From Whitmania pigra (taxonomy: Eukaryota > Annelida > Clitellata > Hirudinida > Haemopidae), in NCBI GenBank assembly GCA_021613335.1, contig JAJTWR010000260.1, positions 3,238,001-3,302,000 on the forward strand: DNA of 64,000 nucleotides, given 5' to 3'. Within the stretch, counting starts at the first letter, position 1; each line of letters starts with the position of its first letter. Shown here piece after piece: positions 12,874 to 27,698 of the stretch. The translations under genes were made by a program, and so were the position numbers. A model generated the notes under the pieces. That model saw only the letters and a list, made by a program, of their open reading frames with translations. It ran no database searches and had not been told where the DNA came from.

Positions 12874-14062
12874 ACTTCCCTAAGTTTAACTTTTCAAGTT
12901 TGGACAACAATTTTAAATGCGAAATATGATAAAATTCAATGAACTAAATGTTCTTCATTCCTCCGACAACGGCTCTGATATTATCACAATTACTATTCAT
13001 ATTCGCTAGTAACGTCTAACAGCCCTGTGAAAGGAAGCATTGTGACGTTGTTGAAATTCTTTTATCCAACTCCTTTAAGAAGACTTTGCTAGTCTTTACA
13101 TCTTTGATTGAAAGTTGAATAGAATAAATATTTATATGCTCTATACTCACCTCGAAGCTTTCTCAGAGCTTTATATTCTTGGCATTTTGCCATACCAATC
13201 AGATAAGAAATATGTTGTAACTTAATGTTTTTCTAATTCAAAGTAATAAGTGACATTATTGGAATTTGTATTCGGTGTGTAATTAGGGAGAATTAGACAA
13301 TATTGCCACATGTTCATTGAACTTTGCTTATTCGTCAACAAAACTGATGCCATTCAAACCTATTATCAATAACATATCCAGTATATAATAAGAATTTAGA
13401 CAATATTGTGATTGATCTTCGGAGAAACTTCGCCCGTCTTTTTCAAACATTTGGGACCTCAAAATCAGTGACAGTCTGCTGCTGGCAGGATTGTAAAAAC
13501 GTTCGAAGTAGGTAAAATATTTAGATGTACATACAAAATTTACTTAAATTGACCATTCATGGGTTGCGTTCATTCATGCGGTGGTAATGGCAACAGTCGT
13601 TATCAGACGTGTTCGAAACCCAGTCTGCACCGCCAGAGAAGGAGAGCCCTCGGGAAGGTGCGCTATAAATATTAGATCGATTAAAAAGTGCACTCATATC
13701 CTACCTGGATACACAATGCACTCAAAACATCGGATAAATACATATACAATGTATATGAAGTATATTATTGATGGATTAACAGCAAACAATTTAGCACCAA
13801 AGACACTTAAGGAAAGCAAACACATTAGTAATGTAGTTATCAAATTTTATATAATATAAAAAATTTATAACAAATATTTATGCTAAAAGTTTTCCACATA
13901 TATTTTTTCATTTTTGAGTTTAAATATCTTACACATTATTTTTTGGTCTGTTTACTTTTAACAATTCCAAATCGACCTTAATGTAATATACAATCAGACA
14001 GGCAATACAGTAACCAGACGACTTTTGGTGGTTCGGGATATCGTCTCATTTTCTTTTACTTT
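12874..14062. promoter_or_regulatory. Divergent intergenic region between bestrophin and EXOG
   Basis: This 1.2-kb stretch separates two oppositely transcribed genes and must contain both promoters. I see no clear TATA or CpG island. It also holds a SINE-like block at 13560-13680. Confidence 0.4.
13560..13680 (+). repeat. Possible tRNA-derived SINE
   Basis: The segment has a B-box-like GTTCGAAACCC at about 13611-13621. An imperfect stem pairs GCGGTG (13578) with CACCGC (about 13627). It then reads into GTGCGCTATAAATATTA, which resembles the L2/CR1-type 3' tail of many animal SINEs. The tRNA part is too short to be a functional tRNA. A single copy in the window means family status is unproven. 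Confidence 0.35.
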
Positions 14063-16708
14063 ATGTCTCGTTTACTCGTTAAGACCGCTGTCACTGGAGC
14101 TTCGTTTGCAGCGGCATACTGGTTAGTTAGAAACAATAAAGTCTATTCGGATGCAAAACATGGCATAGATATAGAATATCAAGAAATCCACGCCAAGAAA
14201 GGCAAGTACCAATAATTAAGTGATAATATTTATGAATGACGACACGATTAAAATAGAATCACAATAAATTTTAAAAGGATTGATAGGACAAATATCAGAA
14301 CTTGGGGTTCCAGTCAGATCTGCCGATATAACATATTATAAGAACCATGCATTATGCTACAACCAAGAAAAGAAAATACCACACTGGGTTTTAGAAATCT
14401 TATCTAAAGATATATTCAAAGGTTTGCTTTTTTGATGTCGTATTCCTTAATTTTTAAATAATTGTTGTATTAGCTTTACTTTATATGTACATACATCTAA
14501 TCTTATTTTTCTTATAATATTTTATACTTTCTTATTAGCAATATAAGGATTAAATCAGCTGATAATGGATACGATTTTTGATTGTTTATAGTCCTCACCA
14601 GGAATCAGAACTCTTGAACTTTGCATTGTACTAGGTCTTCAACTGATTGAATGTTTTGCTATGTTTGATAATACACTTGTTCAACATTATCGTTTTATTA
14701 TAGTTAAACTTTATTACTAGCCATTCTAATGCTAATAGATTATGCCATGAGCTTCTTGTTTTAGCCATCGACCATTTTTTTAATATGTGGGCTGACATTT
14801 ATTTATTTTTTCTTGAAATATTTACTCTGAATGTAATTTATTTAAAATTTGTCTTTTTATAGGATCTGCAAAAAGGGAAAAATCAAATTTTAAAACTGAT
14901 CCACATTTGCCTATCTTGTTTGTTTCTAAGAATGAAGATTATGCAAAGAGTGGATGGTCCAGAGGTCATATGGCTGCTGCTGGCAACCACAAGCATGACC
15001 AAGTGATTGATATTATTTTCTATTCATCAGGAAATATTTTAACTTTAACTTTTAATATATTAACTTCATTTATGTACGAGTGATTTGGTTCTAGGAAGCA
15101 ATGAACGACACATTTTTCCTGACGAATATCGTTCCACAAGACATCGACAACAATGCCGGCTTTTGGAATAGGGTGGAGTTCTACTGCAGGGATTTAGTCC
15201 AGAAGTTCGACAGGGTGTGGATTGTTTCCGGTCCGCTATTTTTGCCTCAAATTGAGGGGGGAAAGAAATATATAAAGTATGAGGTCTGACAATTTGTTGT
15301 ATTATCTTCATTAATATTGCTTTTGTAATATTTGTATTTCATTTTCATTATGAGTTTTGAATAGAAATTCAATATTTTTGCATCTGTGTCAAAATTACGA
15401 GCTATTATTGTGCTTGTAAAGTAAAATTAAAAGATGAATATGATTGAAATCTTTAGAAGAAATAATTTATTACAACTTCAGAATTGAAAAAGTACCATCT
15501 CCACAATTTTGGATCTACTATAGAAGAATGTTTCAATTTTATAATTCTATTTTTGATTCCACGTTGCACTGGAAAATTATGAATTACTAAGTTTACAACA
15601 AAGCCATCTGGCTTCTTACTGTATTGTTACATTGTGAGTGGAGTCATGCATTTTAAGCATTCTACCAATTCATCAAATTTTTAATTAATAAACTTTTTTA
15701 TTAAATCCATCACTAAGGTAATTTGTGTTCCATTTTTGGAAGATCTTGAAATTTCTCACCTTTACTATCACTTTTGGAATGTACATTTTCCTTTGACTTT
15801 CTTTGTTTGAGTGGATAGACAGTGATGGATGCAAAAAATAACAAATTTTCTAAAAAATAATTTAAATAGATAATATTATGTTGTGATTATCTAATGATAT
15901 TTTATTACATAAATTGATTATCATAATATCAGGTCCTAGGTAATTCTGAGGTTGCTGTGCCTACTCACCTATTCAAGATTGTGGTTGCTGAAAACAATGG
16001 CAAAAGATTAATGAGTGCATTCGTAGTTCCAAACAAACCTATTCCAAACAGCAGGACACTCAAGGAACACCAGGTAATTGTTGGCGTCAAATGATAAATA
16101 TATTTTACTTACATTGATAACAATACATTTTATTAAAAGTAGAATATATATCTCTATCTTTTGGATTTTGCTTTTGGGATTAGCTGACCTTTTGCCTTAT
16201 GTCTGAATAGAATATGAAGGCACTTTGTTCAGCACATTTAGTTTATGTTATGACTATTGCTATTGCTGCTACATGCAGGAATGCAGTCCATTTGACCAAC
16301 CTTCTAAATTAAGTTCTATTAATATCAGTTATTACATTCTAACCCTCCTTATTTAGTAAGACATTTTTCCAGCATAATTTCTAATTCATGAAAATCTTGG
16401 TTAAGGTTCCTGTGGAGTTCATTGAGTCAAAGTCTGGCTTTCAATTCTTCCCATACCTGAACCGCAAATCGACTGAAGATCTCTGCAAGGTCGAGGGGTG
16501 CAATTTAAAGCCATGGCATGAGTTTGAAATGTTCTTCATACGGAAGAAAATAGAGTCTGCGACAACACTCAACAGACTTGAAAAAGCTTGGAAGGAGCTC
16601 TCTGCAAAAGGTTTGAAGCCTGATAACCAAATGATTGAGGAATACAACAGGAAAAGAGCTGAATTGGAAAAATCAGGGCACAAAGAATCAGCAAGGAGCA
16701 GAGGCTAG
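14063..16708 (+). CDS. EXOG: EXOG, mitochondrial endo/exonuclease G-like
   Basis: Six exons: 14063-14201, 14278-14421, 14863-15002, 15095-15283, 15933-16073 and 16406-16708, giving 351 residues (human EXOG is 368). EXOG is a beta-beta-alpha-metal nuclease of the mitochondrial inner membrane with 5'-3' exonuclease activity on DNA. Residues 4-22 form an N-terminal hydrophobic anchor. The catalytic motif is SRGHMA, with H130 as the expected general base; a metal-binding asparagine is expected in NNAGFWNRVE at 160-169. The C-terminal helical extension typical of EXOG rather than ENDOG is present (RKKIESATTLNRLEKAW). Intron 1 has a GC donor, AAG|GCAAGT; the nearest GT site puts the downstream exon out of frame. 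The gene converges on TRMU, with stop codons 528 bp apart. Confidence 0.93.
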
Positions 16709-17235
16709 CACATGTTTATCAAAAGCCAGAACTACAGCTTGTAAACCCCTCATAGTAATCACATTTTAGAAACACTGCATAGTACCATCAGGAAATCTTT
16801 AAGCTAACTGGTTTTATTACATTTCATGAAATGCTTTTTAACCTTCAAGGAATTAAGTCATTCAAGTGTTCCAAATTTGCCAAACTTTACAAAATTTTTA
16901 TATGTGTAACTTGATACTTTGATTCCATTTCATAAATTCACTTTCATCCTTCAATGAATTAATCAGATGTCAAACAAAATTTAATTATTAAAATCTAGCA
17001 TACTTCCTTCTGTACAACACTGGCAATTTGCATTCACATATCTCATCTAAATTATGTTTTCTGTGTGAGTGGGAAAGAATCCTTTTGAATTAAAAAAATC
17101 TGAAATTATATTTTTCCACAGAATACCAGAACTTAATGTCATATCAAAACAAAATTTATTTCATTCATTTAAAAGTGAAAACAAATCAATAAGGCGTTTG
17201 ATTCATGCAATACTTCCAAGGTATTAGTAATGCCA
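16709..17235. other. Convergent 3' ends of EXOG and TRMU
   Basis: This holds the 3' untranslated regions of the two converging genes. It is AT-rich and no further open frame or RNA gene was seen. Confidence 0.5.
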
Positions 17236-20699
<3,464 letters not shown>

Positions 20700-21183
20700 A
20701 AAAGTTGTGGGCTGCAATTTGAAAAATTGATTATATGTTTTACGGTTTACAAAACAAATCAAGAAAATGTAGCGTTAACATTATATAATCATATAATTCA
20801 TATAAAGCAATAATAATATGGTCGTGGTTACTCATGCTCGCTGCTGTTTCGAGGCTTAAAATCGTTTTATTAAAAGCAAGTGAGCACTAAAACTACATTT
20901 AGTTATTTGTATATTTGTACCTGGAAGTACTACATCTACAATTTCAAACAGTCTAACCTTAAACTTGAGAGCAAGCAATATTGCAATCCTCACCAATTAA
21001 GCTGTGCGATCGATGAGCGGTTTATTTTCAAGATAAAAGTTCATTTTTCTGATGAAATAAAAAAATGTATTTTTGGACGCAACAAGTGTATGACTAAAGT
21101 AAAAAAATTTTTACAAAATAATAAATATATATGCTATTAATATGCTTTCTCCGAATCTGCAAAGTGTGAAATAATAGTTCAAC
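20700..21183. other. Upstream region of TRMU
   Basis: AT-rich and contains no recognised gene. The open frame 20880-21140 (+) is low-complexity and matches nothing known to me. Confidence 0.35.
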
Positions 21184-22246
21184 GGGGATGCCAGTGAGAT
21201 TTTTGAAAAAGCCCAGATCGCCCGACAGAAAAAAACCCAGAAAAGCCAATATCATGTCAAACCAGCTTTTATTTCAATTATTATCATTTTTTAATTATGA
21301 TTTATGTTATTATGCATAGTCATGGGTTTCCAATTAAATAAAGATTAGATTATTAATGAAACAAGTCAAACACAATTTTATTTTAATTCAAAAATTCAAC
21401 ACAATGCCAGAAATTGCATCATCATAAAAATTAAATAAAGATAAGATCAATAATTAAATAAGTCAAGTATAATTTCATTTTAATAAAAAAATTCTACAGA
21501 GTCAGTGTTGGAAACTGCGTCATCACAATTATCAAAATTTAATTTGAGTTGTAGATGTTATGCCAACTCTTGTCAGGAATGAACTCGAAATATCTCTCCC
21601 TGGCAGTTGCTTGTTTGGGTAACCAGCGAAAGCTCACCTTCCCAAACAATAGTTTGTTTTAGCTAGTTTTGACCTTCAACACTAGCTCGGCTCGAATTAC
21701 TTAATCTTAAGAATTAAAAATTAAGAGCTCGTTCTACAAAACTGGCCAATATCCAAAGATGTACCTCGGGCCTTCATGTTCACATGTTTCTGAGTCTGAT
21801 TATGAACCAGCAGACCTGATTTTTTAGTGTTATTCAATGAACATGAACAAACTTTACATTTTATTTCAAAGCGATTGTTGGGATCTGCAATCCTTCAGTT
21901 TGATGTTCGTCAACCAATCATCATTAAATGCCTGATTGTACCACATCTTAGCTTTCATACTAGTTGGATCAACACCGCTAGAGTAACTTTGTCATCGTCT
22001 ATTGTTCAAATATCAAAGTTTAATAATATTAGTAAGTGCATACAAAGATGGTGGTAAAGAAGTCGGTAGTGATGAAGATTTTTTATTGAAGAGATAAATT
22101 GGAAAACCTTACAGAATTATTTTTATTCCAAAGATTATTTTTTCCAAAAACACCCAGATTTCCAAACAAACCACCTATACACCCAGATTTGGTAAAAATG
22201 TTTCAAAAAAGCCAAGATCTTGGTTTAAAAACTCAACTGGCAACCC
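21184..22246. mobile_element. Candidate MITE with imperfect terminal inverted repeats
   Basis: The left end reads GGGATGCCAGTGAGATTTTT. The right end, read inward on the minus strand, is GGGTTGCCAGTTGAGTTTTT, matching at most positions over about 20 bp. The GGGTTGCCAG end type is common in short non-autonomous DNA transposons. The interior is AT-rich and non-coding. No convincing target duplication was found, so the class is open. Confidence 0.45.
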
Positions 22247-22406
22247 TAGTTATCAAGAACTCATACGAGCCTATGTATTATAGTAGGCACAGAAATTAAT
22301 TAACTCCCCGCCAAAAATGGCCGAACGATATATGCTAGTTACATTCAAAAGAGGTAAGTCTAAACATGTTTATTTATAGAAAAATCAAGCAAGGTTTATT
22401 TGAATA

Positions 22407-22739
22407 CTAACAATCAATTAAATCAGCAACGATCAACAGATCCAGTGTTACATCTACTTCGACTTCGAAATCAGGAATCGCGTCTTCATGAGAATGCTTG
22501 TAACGCTCTCTGTAATCGAAATATTTGCAGACCAATTCCAGAAGATGACCTGGTACCTGATCAAAAGTGATCTCGTTCACTTCCTCCTCATCTTCTACTG
22601 GACAACTCAATATTGATCTGACGAAACTCGAACACAGCGCATGTTCTCTCAAGGCATAGAAAACCTCGCCATCCGAAGAAATCAACTTGACATAGAGGGA
22701 GTTGTTTCCTTTGCAATCCTGGTCTGTTGGAGTAGCCAT
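22407..22739 (-). CDS. ELOC: Elongin C, divergent and intronless
   Basis: One uninterrupted frame of 110 residues, against 112 in the human protein. Elongin C is a Skp1/BTB-fold adaptor that links VHL/SOCS-box receptors to Cullin-2/5 ubiquitin ligases and is part of the Elongin complex. The signature YVKLISSDGEVFYALREHAL is at 16-35, followed by EVNEITFDQVPGHLLELVC and the C-terminal LLIVADLIDC. Elongin C is normally one of the most conserved animal proteins, yet this copy differs widely in the middle (for example SSFVRSILSCPVEDEEE). It also has no intron, so it may be a retrocopy or a divergent paralogue. The frame is intact with ATG and TAG, arguing against a pseudogene. Confidence 0.88.
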   Translation of the reverse strand: MATPTDQDCKGNNSLYVKLISSDGEVFYALREHALCSSFVRSILSCPVEDEEEVNEITFDQVPGHLLELVCKYFDYRERYKHSHEDAIPDFEVEVDVTLDLLIVADLIDC

Positions 22740-22946
22740 TTCACAAAGTGCTTTGAAGTGCAGATAATTACACAGATTTTCTTATCAACTATCATACTCA
22801 GAGTTTCGAAAACTGAAGATTCTTAATGCCTCGATATGACTATATAATTTTGAAATAATATTTTTAAAATATGAACATTTTTAAAAATGTAAAATTTTAT
22901 TTAAATAACACCGCACAACAAATTTTACGTATATCAACCAGAGCTA

Positions 22947-23903
22947 CCGTAGAGCCCGGTTATGTCGCCGGTCTAGGGGTTGGCCAAAAGCGTCGAGATA
23001 ACCAATGATCGAGATAACCGAAAATCAATATGGAGACTGTATATTCACATGTGCTTGCAATTTCTTTACGTACATAGTGTGCGTTAATAAGTGAGAGTGC
23101 ACATGCACGTGTTTTAGGTGGTTTTTTTACACAACAGCAATAGATATTTGATATTGATAACAGCAATATGTACATATATGCTTGCTGACAACAAAATGCA
23201 CGTGTGAACCAAATAATAGCAAAGATTTACCAATTCGCAATAAGAACCACTTTCGACACAAACCTTTGTAATTATTTTTCCCTACATTGCAAACACAAAG
23301 ATCACTTACAAAAAGCCCCATTGACGGGAAGTTTTGCTGCTCGCGAATTTGTGAACCAGTGACACACTGCATCGTCGACATCTTTGTGCTCAGCCACTCT
23401 AAGTTTTTATCTTGCTGGATAAAAAACAAACTTCTCGTACATTGGCTTATCATATCGGCTTTCCTTTTCCATTCTAAAATGGTGTTGATGGAAATGCCAC
23501 GGTGACGACAAAGGTCCATCTGTTTCTTTTTCTAGCTGCAGTATGATTTCATTCTTTCTCTTTATTGACTGTTACCCCTCATGCAAAATCATTAAGGTTA
23601 ATTGGCTTCGGTGACATAAATGAATCGACATAACCGATGAGAAAATGTTGTGACAAGGTGGGAATTTGGCGGTTCGAAGTCGGCGATCAGTCAAGGGCTC
23701 GAGATAACTGACGTAAAGAGGCGAATTTGACTCTATTGCTCGAGATATTAGATTTCGGCGACATAAAAGTATCGACACAACCGATGAAAAAATGATAAGG
23801 CAAAAAAGGAATCTGGCGGTTCCACTTAAAAAACGTAGACTTAAGTCTTAAGTCAATTTAGGGTTGGCGAGTTAACCGAGGTCGAGAGAAGTGGGTTCCG
23901 CGG
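22947..23903 (-). mobile_element. Tigger/pogo-like Tc1-mariner superfamily relic
   Basis: The ends CCGTAGAGCCC (22947) and, inverted, CCGCGGAACCC (to 23903) match at 8 of 11 bases and are each flanked by TA, as expected for this superfamily. On the minus strand near 23430-23565 two frames join into a CENP-B-type N-terminal helix-turn-helix: SIKRKNEIILQLEK, then KQMDLCRHRGISINTILEWK after a one-base frameshift. The motif CGAGATAACCG and variants recurs six or more times near both ends. Much of the catalytic DDE domain is missing, so it is a dead copy. Confidence 0.7.
23601..23875. repeat. Direct duplication inside the Tigger-like element
   Basis: Two diverged copies about 150 bp apart share TTCGGTGACATAAATGAATC (about 23607) and TTCGGCGACATAAAAGTATC (about 23754). 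Each is followed by GATGARAAAATG, a purine-rich stretch and a TGGCGGTTC block. Confidence 0.6.
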
Positions 23904-24535
23904 TACTATGAAAATTATTTTTTGTAATTCAAACACCAATGTGTCCAGATAATGACTTGATTACACATTAGCTAAAGCTTGCCAACCCCTGTTTTCGAAT
24001 TATAACATTGCCGTATTAGCACTACAGAGGGCGCCTAAAAGCAGACCAGCCAAAACCCATCAATCAATTTGCGTATCCTCTTTTCCAGATCCAATTCCAC
24101 CAATTCACATCTTCTTAGCTGCTTTTTATTCTTTCGAGTTTCAATTTATGCAAACAGGCAAACAAGCCATCTCTTGTTGTTAAGAATCTCATCTATTCAG
24201 GACACCAAACATGAAGCCAAGGACAACGAAGACACAAGGCACCTCTGATGCAATGTCTAACAAATTAACTTCTTATTATCATCATCAGCTTATTATTATT
24301 TATAAGCCTGCAACCAAGCTCACGACTAATCTTGAAAATGGTGAGGATTAGATAATCTTACATGAAAATTATTACAACTCAGAAACAAAGTTCTTGGAAT
24401 CATGAAGCACAGTTTTCTGCAAAAAATGAAACTAAAAACTTCTTAAGTCTGAAAATATTTGCATAGGAATGACAAACAAGACTTTAATACAAAATCACTA
24501 GCCAAAGAATGAACAAATACAGACTGTATCATGTG

Positions 24536-27500
24536 CTAGCATTGCACAATCTCCTTGATCTGGAGTATAATAGGCAGATCCAACTGGTGCATGTCAAAGC
24601 ATATCCCATCATCATCATAGCCCTTCCCAGTGGCTTGAAGGATTTTGTAAATTTTGTAGGACATCATCAGTTCATCATTGTCGTCTGGGTTCAAGGACAT
24701 GACTTTGGAGTAAATGGTCTCGAGTTCGTAATAAGGAAGGCCACTGAGAGCCACCAATTTCTGTTCTTCCTCATTGCTGGAGGTCATGACTTCCTTCTCG
24801 CAGTCGTTGTCGCTTTCGAAGTTGTCCGAACTTGCTTCTTCGTGCGTCTCGATGACTTCTTTAGAAAAATAACAACATGGATTCGATGTTTAATTGCCTT
24901 TTGTTGTTATGTTAATTATATCTTGAGATTTGTTCAGAATAAATTAGCTTCAATAAGCCTGCAAACACACTTCTTGGCAATATGAGAGTTATTCATGGGT
25001 TAATCTTATTTTTTTATATTTTCCAATACTAAATAAAAATAAATTGTTTTAATACAAAAAATATTTACTCTTTGGAGGTTTTTTCTTTTCTACAGATGAA
25101 TTTTCTTCTTGAGCTTCTCTGACAACTTCCTTATGCAGTAAGATTGGCTTGGTCTCCACTTCTGACTCCAACTTCATTTTTTTATTGGCCAATGGCTTGC
25201 TATTTCCTGCAGGTAACGAAAGCCTCGTTTCGGATTTGACTTCCCTGGTGACGGCCTTACTGGAGCTTTTACGTGCTTTGGGCTTGACGAGATCTGGACT
25301 CGGCTTCTTCTTGAGGGTCGTCTCTTTGCTGACGGTGAACGGTGAATTGGTGCCCTCCGACCTGACCCTTTTAGGAGGAACTTCAGGATTACCACCGAAC
25401 AGTGAGTACTCCCACTGTCTTTTTTCGATTTCTTTCGAGCAAGATTTTAGCTCGGGAGAAATGCTCTGATGGGTCGACCCGACGGCGTCTGCATGTTTGT
25501 GGATCTTCTTTAGGATCTGCAAACCGGTATTTTCGCATGCATAACTTGCCAATTATTATAACGTGCACCAATGTATGCATTTCTTTCCTTGGCCTAGATA
25601 TATGTAATAAATAATAACCTAAATGTATATTTTCATTTGAATGCTTTTTTTATTTAATGTTCAAAGAGAGTTCAAATTCAGTGAGAAATATTATCGAATT
25701 ATCCTAGGTGTCCAAGATTCCTGGGAAGCTTGACTACTTTGCTGTCAACGAGGACATTGTCAATTTCTGTCAATTATTACCTCCCTTTTGTCAACTTTCA
25801 TGATTTATTTCTCAAAAGTTTAATGCATTATCTTACTTTAACATGTTTATGAAGATATTTTGATAATCTTTATAAGATTGTGAGATTTGTATACTGAAAC
25901 AGTATGTGCAACAGAGAAGAAGCCAGAGATTTTGGTGCTTGGGTGAAACTGATAATTTGCATGGTGTCTACCCCAAGTAACACCACTGATGACCTTAAAG
26001 TCAACACTTTTCAAGTTCTGTTAATTAGTACTTCTGTACTTCTCCAGTAACAAATTAAATGATGATTGTCTTGTAAGTATTTGATAGTATCTCATTTTAA
26101 ACCATCAGTTATGAAGATTATTGAAAAGGCCTGACATACGTGTTATAATGTCTAAAATATTAAAATAGCCTGCAGAGAGGGGCAAATGTAAATTTTAATG
26201 TAAAATTGAACATAATGTGCATTCTATTGCATATACATGAGAAAATATGATAAGTACATATAACATCTTTTTTTCTTGATATCATATTAAACTTGTTACG
26301 TGGCTGTTAATTATTATCAACAATTCATGTGTTTATATGAAATTTTATGGCTTCATGGGATGAGTATTTTTTTTAAATGACATACCTTTCCAGAACTCCT
26401 TGGTTTTGATGCACCCGTGTAAGGATCACCGATGAGAGTCTGAAATGGTTAATTACATCAATTAACAATAATTGCATTAATTATAATAAACTTTAATGTT
26501 CAATGTGAAATTTATGTAACATAATTAGCACTTATAACATATCTTCAACATGAAACAAAGTTTCATAACCATAGATTGTGATGCAAACAGTTTGTGATAA
26601 TTCCTGCCAGCAACTCATTTTAATCATAAATGGAGAATGCACTGAACAGAGGAAAGCACCACAGATGATCCCACAGCACATATCTTTGCTCAACATTCGA
26701 AACATGCTCCACACAGCACACTAATTATTCAGGAATTCCATAAATTCTTGGAGCACTTCTAAGGCCCAGCAATACATCGAAATAATTTCATTACTTTAAT
26801 CTCCTCCAAAATAGACTAAATTTAGCAAAGGTTCAAACATTCTTAAATGCATAACTAGACTTGTTGGTCAATTAAGAGACAAAATGCATTGATGATGAAT
26901 ATAAAATTATTCTCATCTACTTACCCCCCCTCCATCAAGAACTCTCTGAATGAAATCTTCAGAAACATTGTTGAACGTCAGTTTCTCGGTGAGAGCGAAT
27001 TCTATCGGTTGTTCGCCTTCAGCCGGAAGGGTGATGTCGTGTTGGTAAATCTGCTTGCTCTGTCCGTCCTTCAAGTGGAAAAAGACTTCGATCTTTGCCA
27101 AGAATATTCCATATCCCGACTCTTGGAGTATGAACGGAGGCTCCCTGATTACTGTGAATAATTTTTGTTGAGATAGTTAAGTAACAGATAACATAAACAC
27201 GTTAGTCAATATTTTCAGACAGAAAGCAAAATTTAAAACAATTGAAAAGTGGAGTTAACTTTCTTCATGATTAAGAAAGAGCAAAGAACAATAATCAAGA
27301 TCACCAACTTCTGACCGGATTTTCGAAGCTGTGGTGCAGATGAAAAACAACTTTATCAATGAAATGGTGAATGCCATCTTTGCCATCCTTCCCTCTGACG
27401 AACAACATCCAATCATGGGTTTTTCCCTCTGCTTTCTTGTCCGGAGACCTGCAGCTCGCTCTGTGGCCAATCTCTATAAAGACCTGGACCGACTGGAAAT

Positions 27501-27698
27501 AGAATAAATATAAACTAAGCCAATTTGACTTTAGTACTTTATCAAAGCTTTATTTAGAGCTACTTTAAATTAATTACAGTTAGTACATCTTATTAAAAAT
27601 GAAACGTTAAAACACATACTTAAATCAAATTAAATTTTGATACATTTGAAAATAATGGAGTGAGGAATACTGACTCGAGATGACTGTGAAATCTTCAT
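24536..27698 (-). CDS. AF9/ENL homologue, YEATS-domain elongation factor
   Basis: Six exons: 27698-27675, 27492-27309, 27151-26925, 26439-26386, 25516-25069 and 24858-24536, giving 419 residues (human AF9 and ENL are near 560). AF9/ENL read acylated lysines on histone H3 and recruit DOT1L and the super elongation complex. The YEATS domain covers about 9-140, with GHRAS, THDWMLFVRG, KVVFHLHHSF and ESGY. H61, F64 and Y83 match the human aromatic-cage residues H56, F59 and Y78. The middle (about 165-310) is disordered, rich in K, S and E. The C-terminal AHD-like helical region is about 347-419 (LPYYELETIYSKVMSL, then FDMHQLDLPIILQIKEIV). The protein is the single pre-duplication form of MLLT1/MLLT3, so no one symbol is given. 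Confidence 0.92.

Noticed and set aside
13578..13634. A tRNA gene suggested by the B-box and acceptor-like stem
   Set aside because: Only about 57 nt, with no proper D or anticodon arm; better explained as a SINE relic.
13581..13859. 92-codon frame on the plus strand
   Set aside because: Starts inside the SINE-like block and has no family resemblance.
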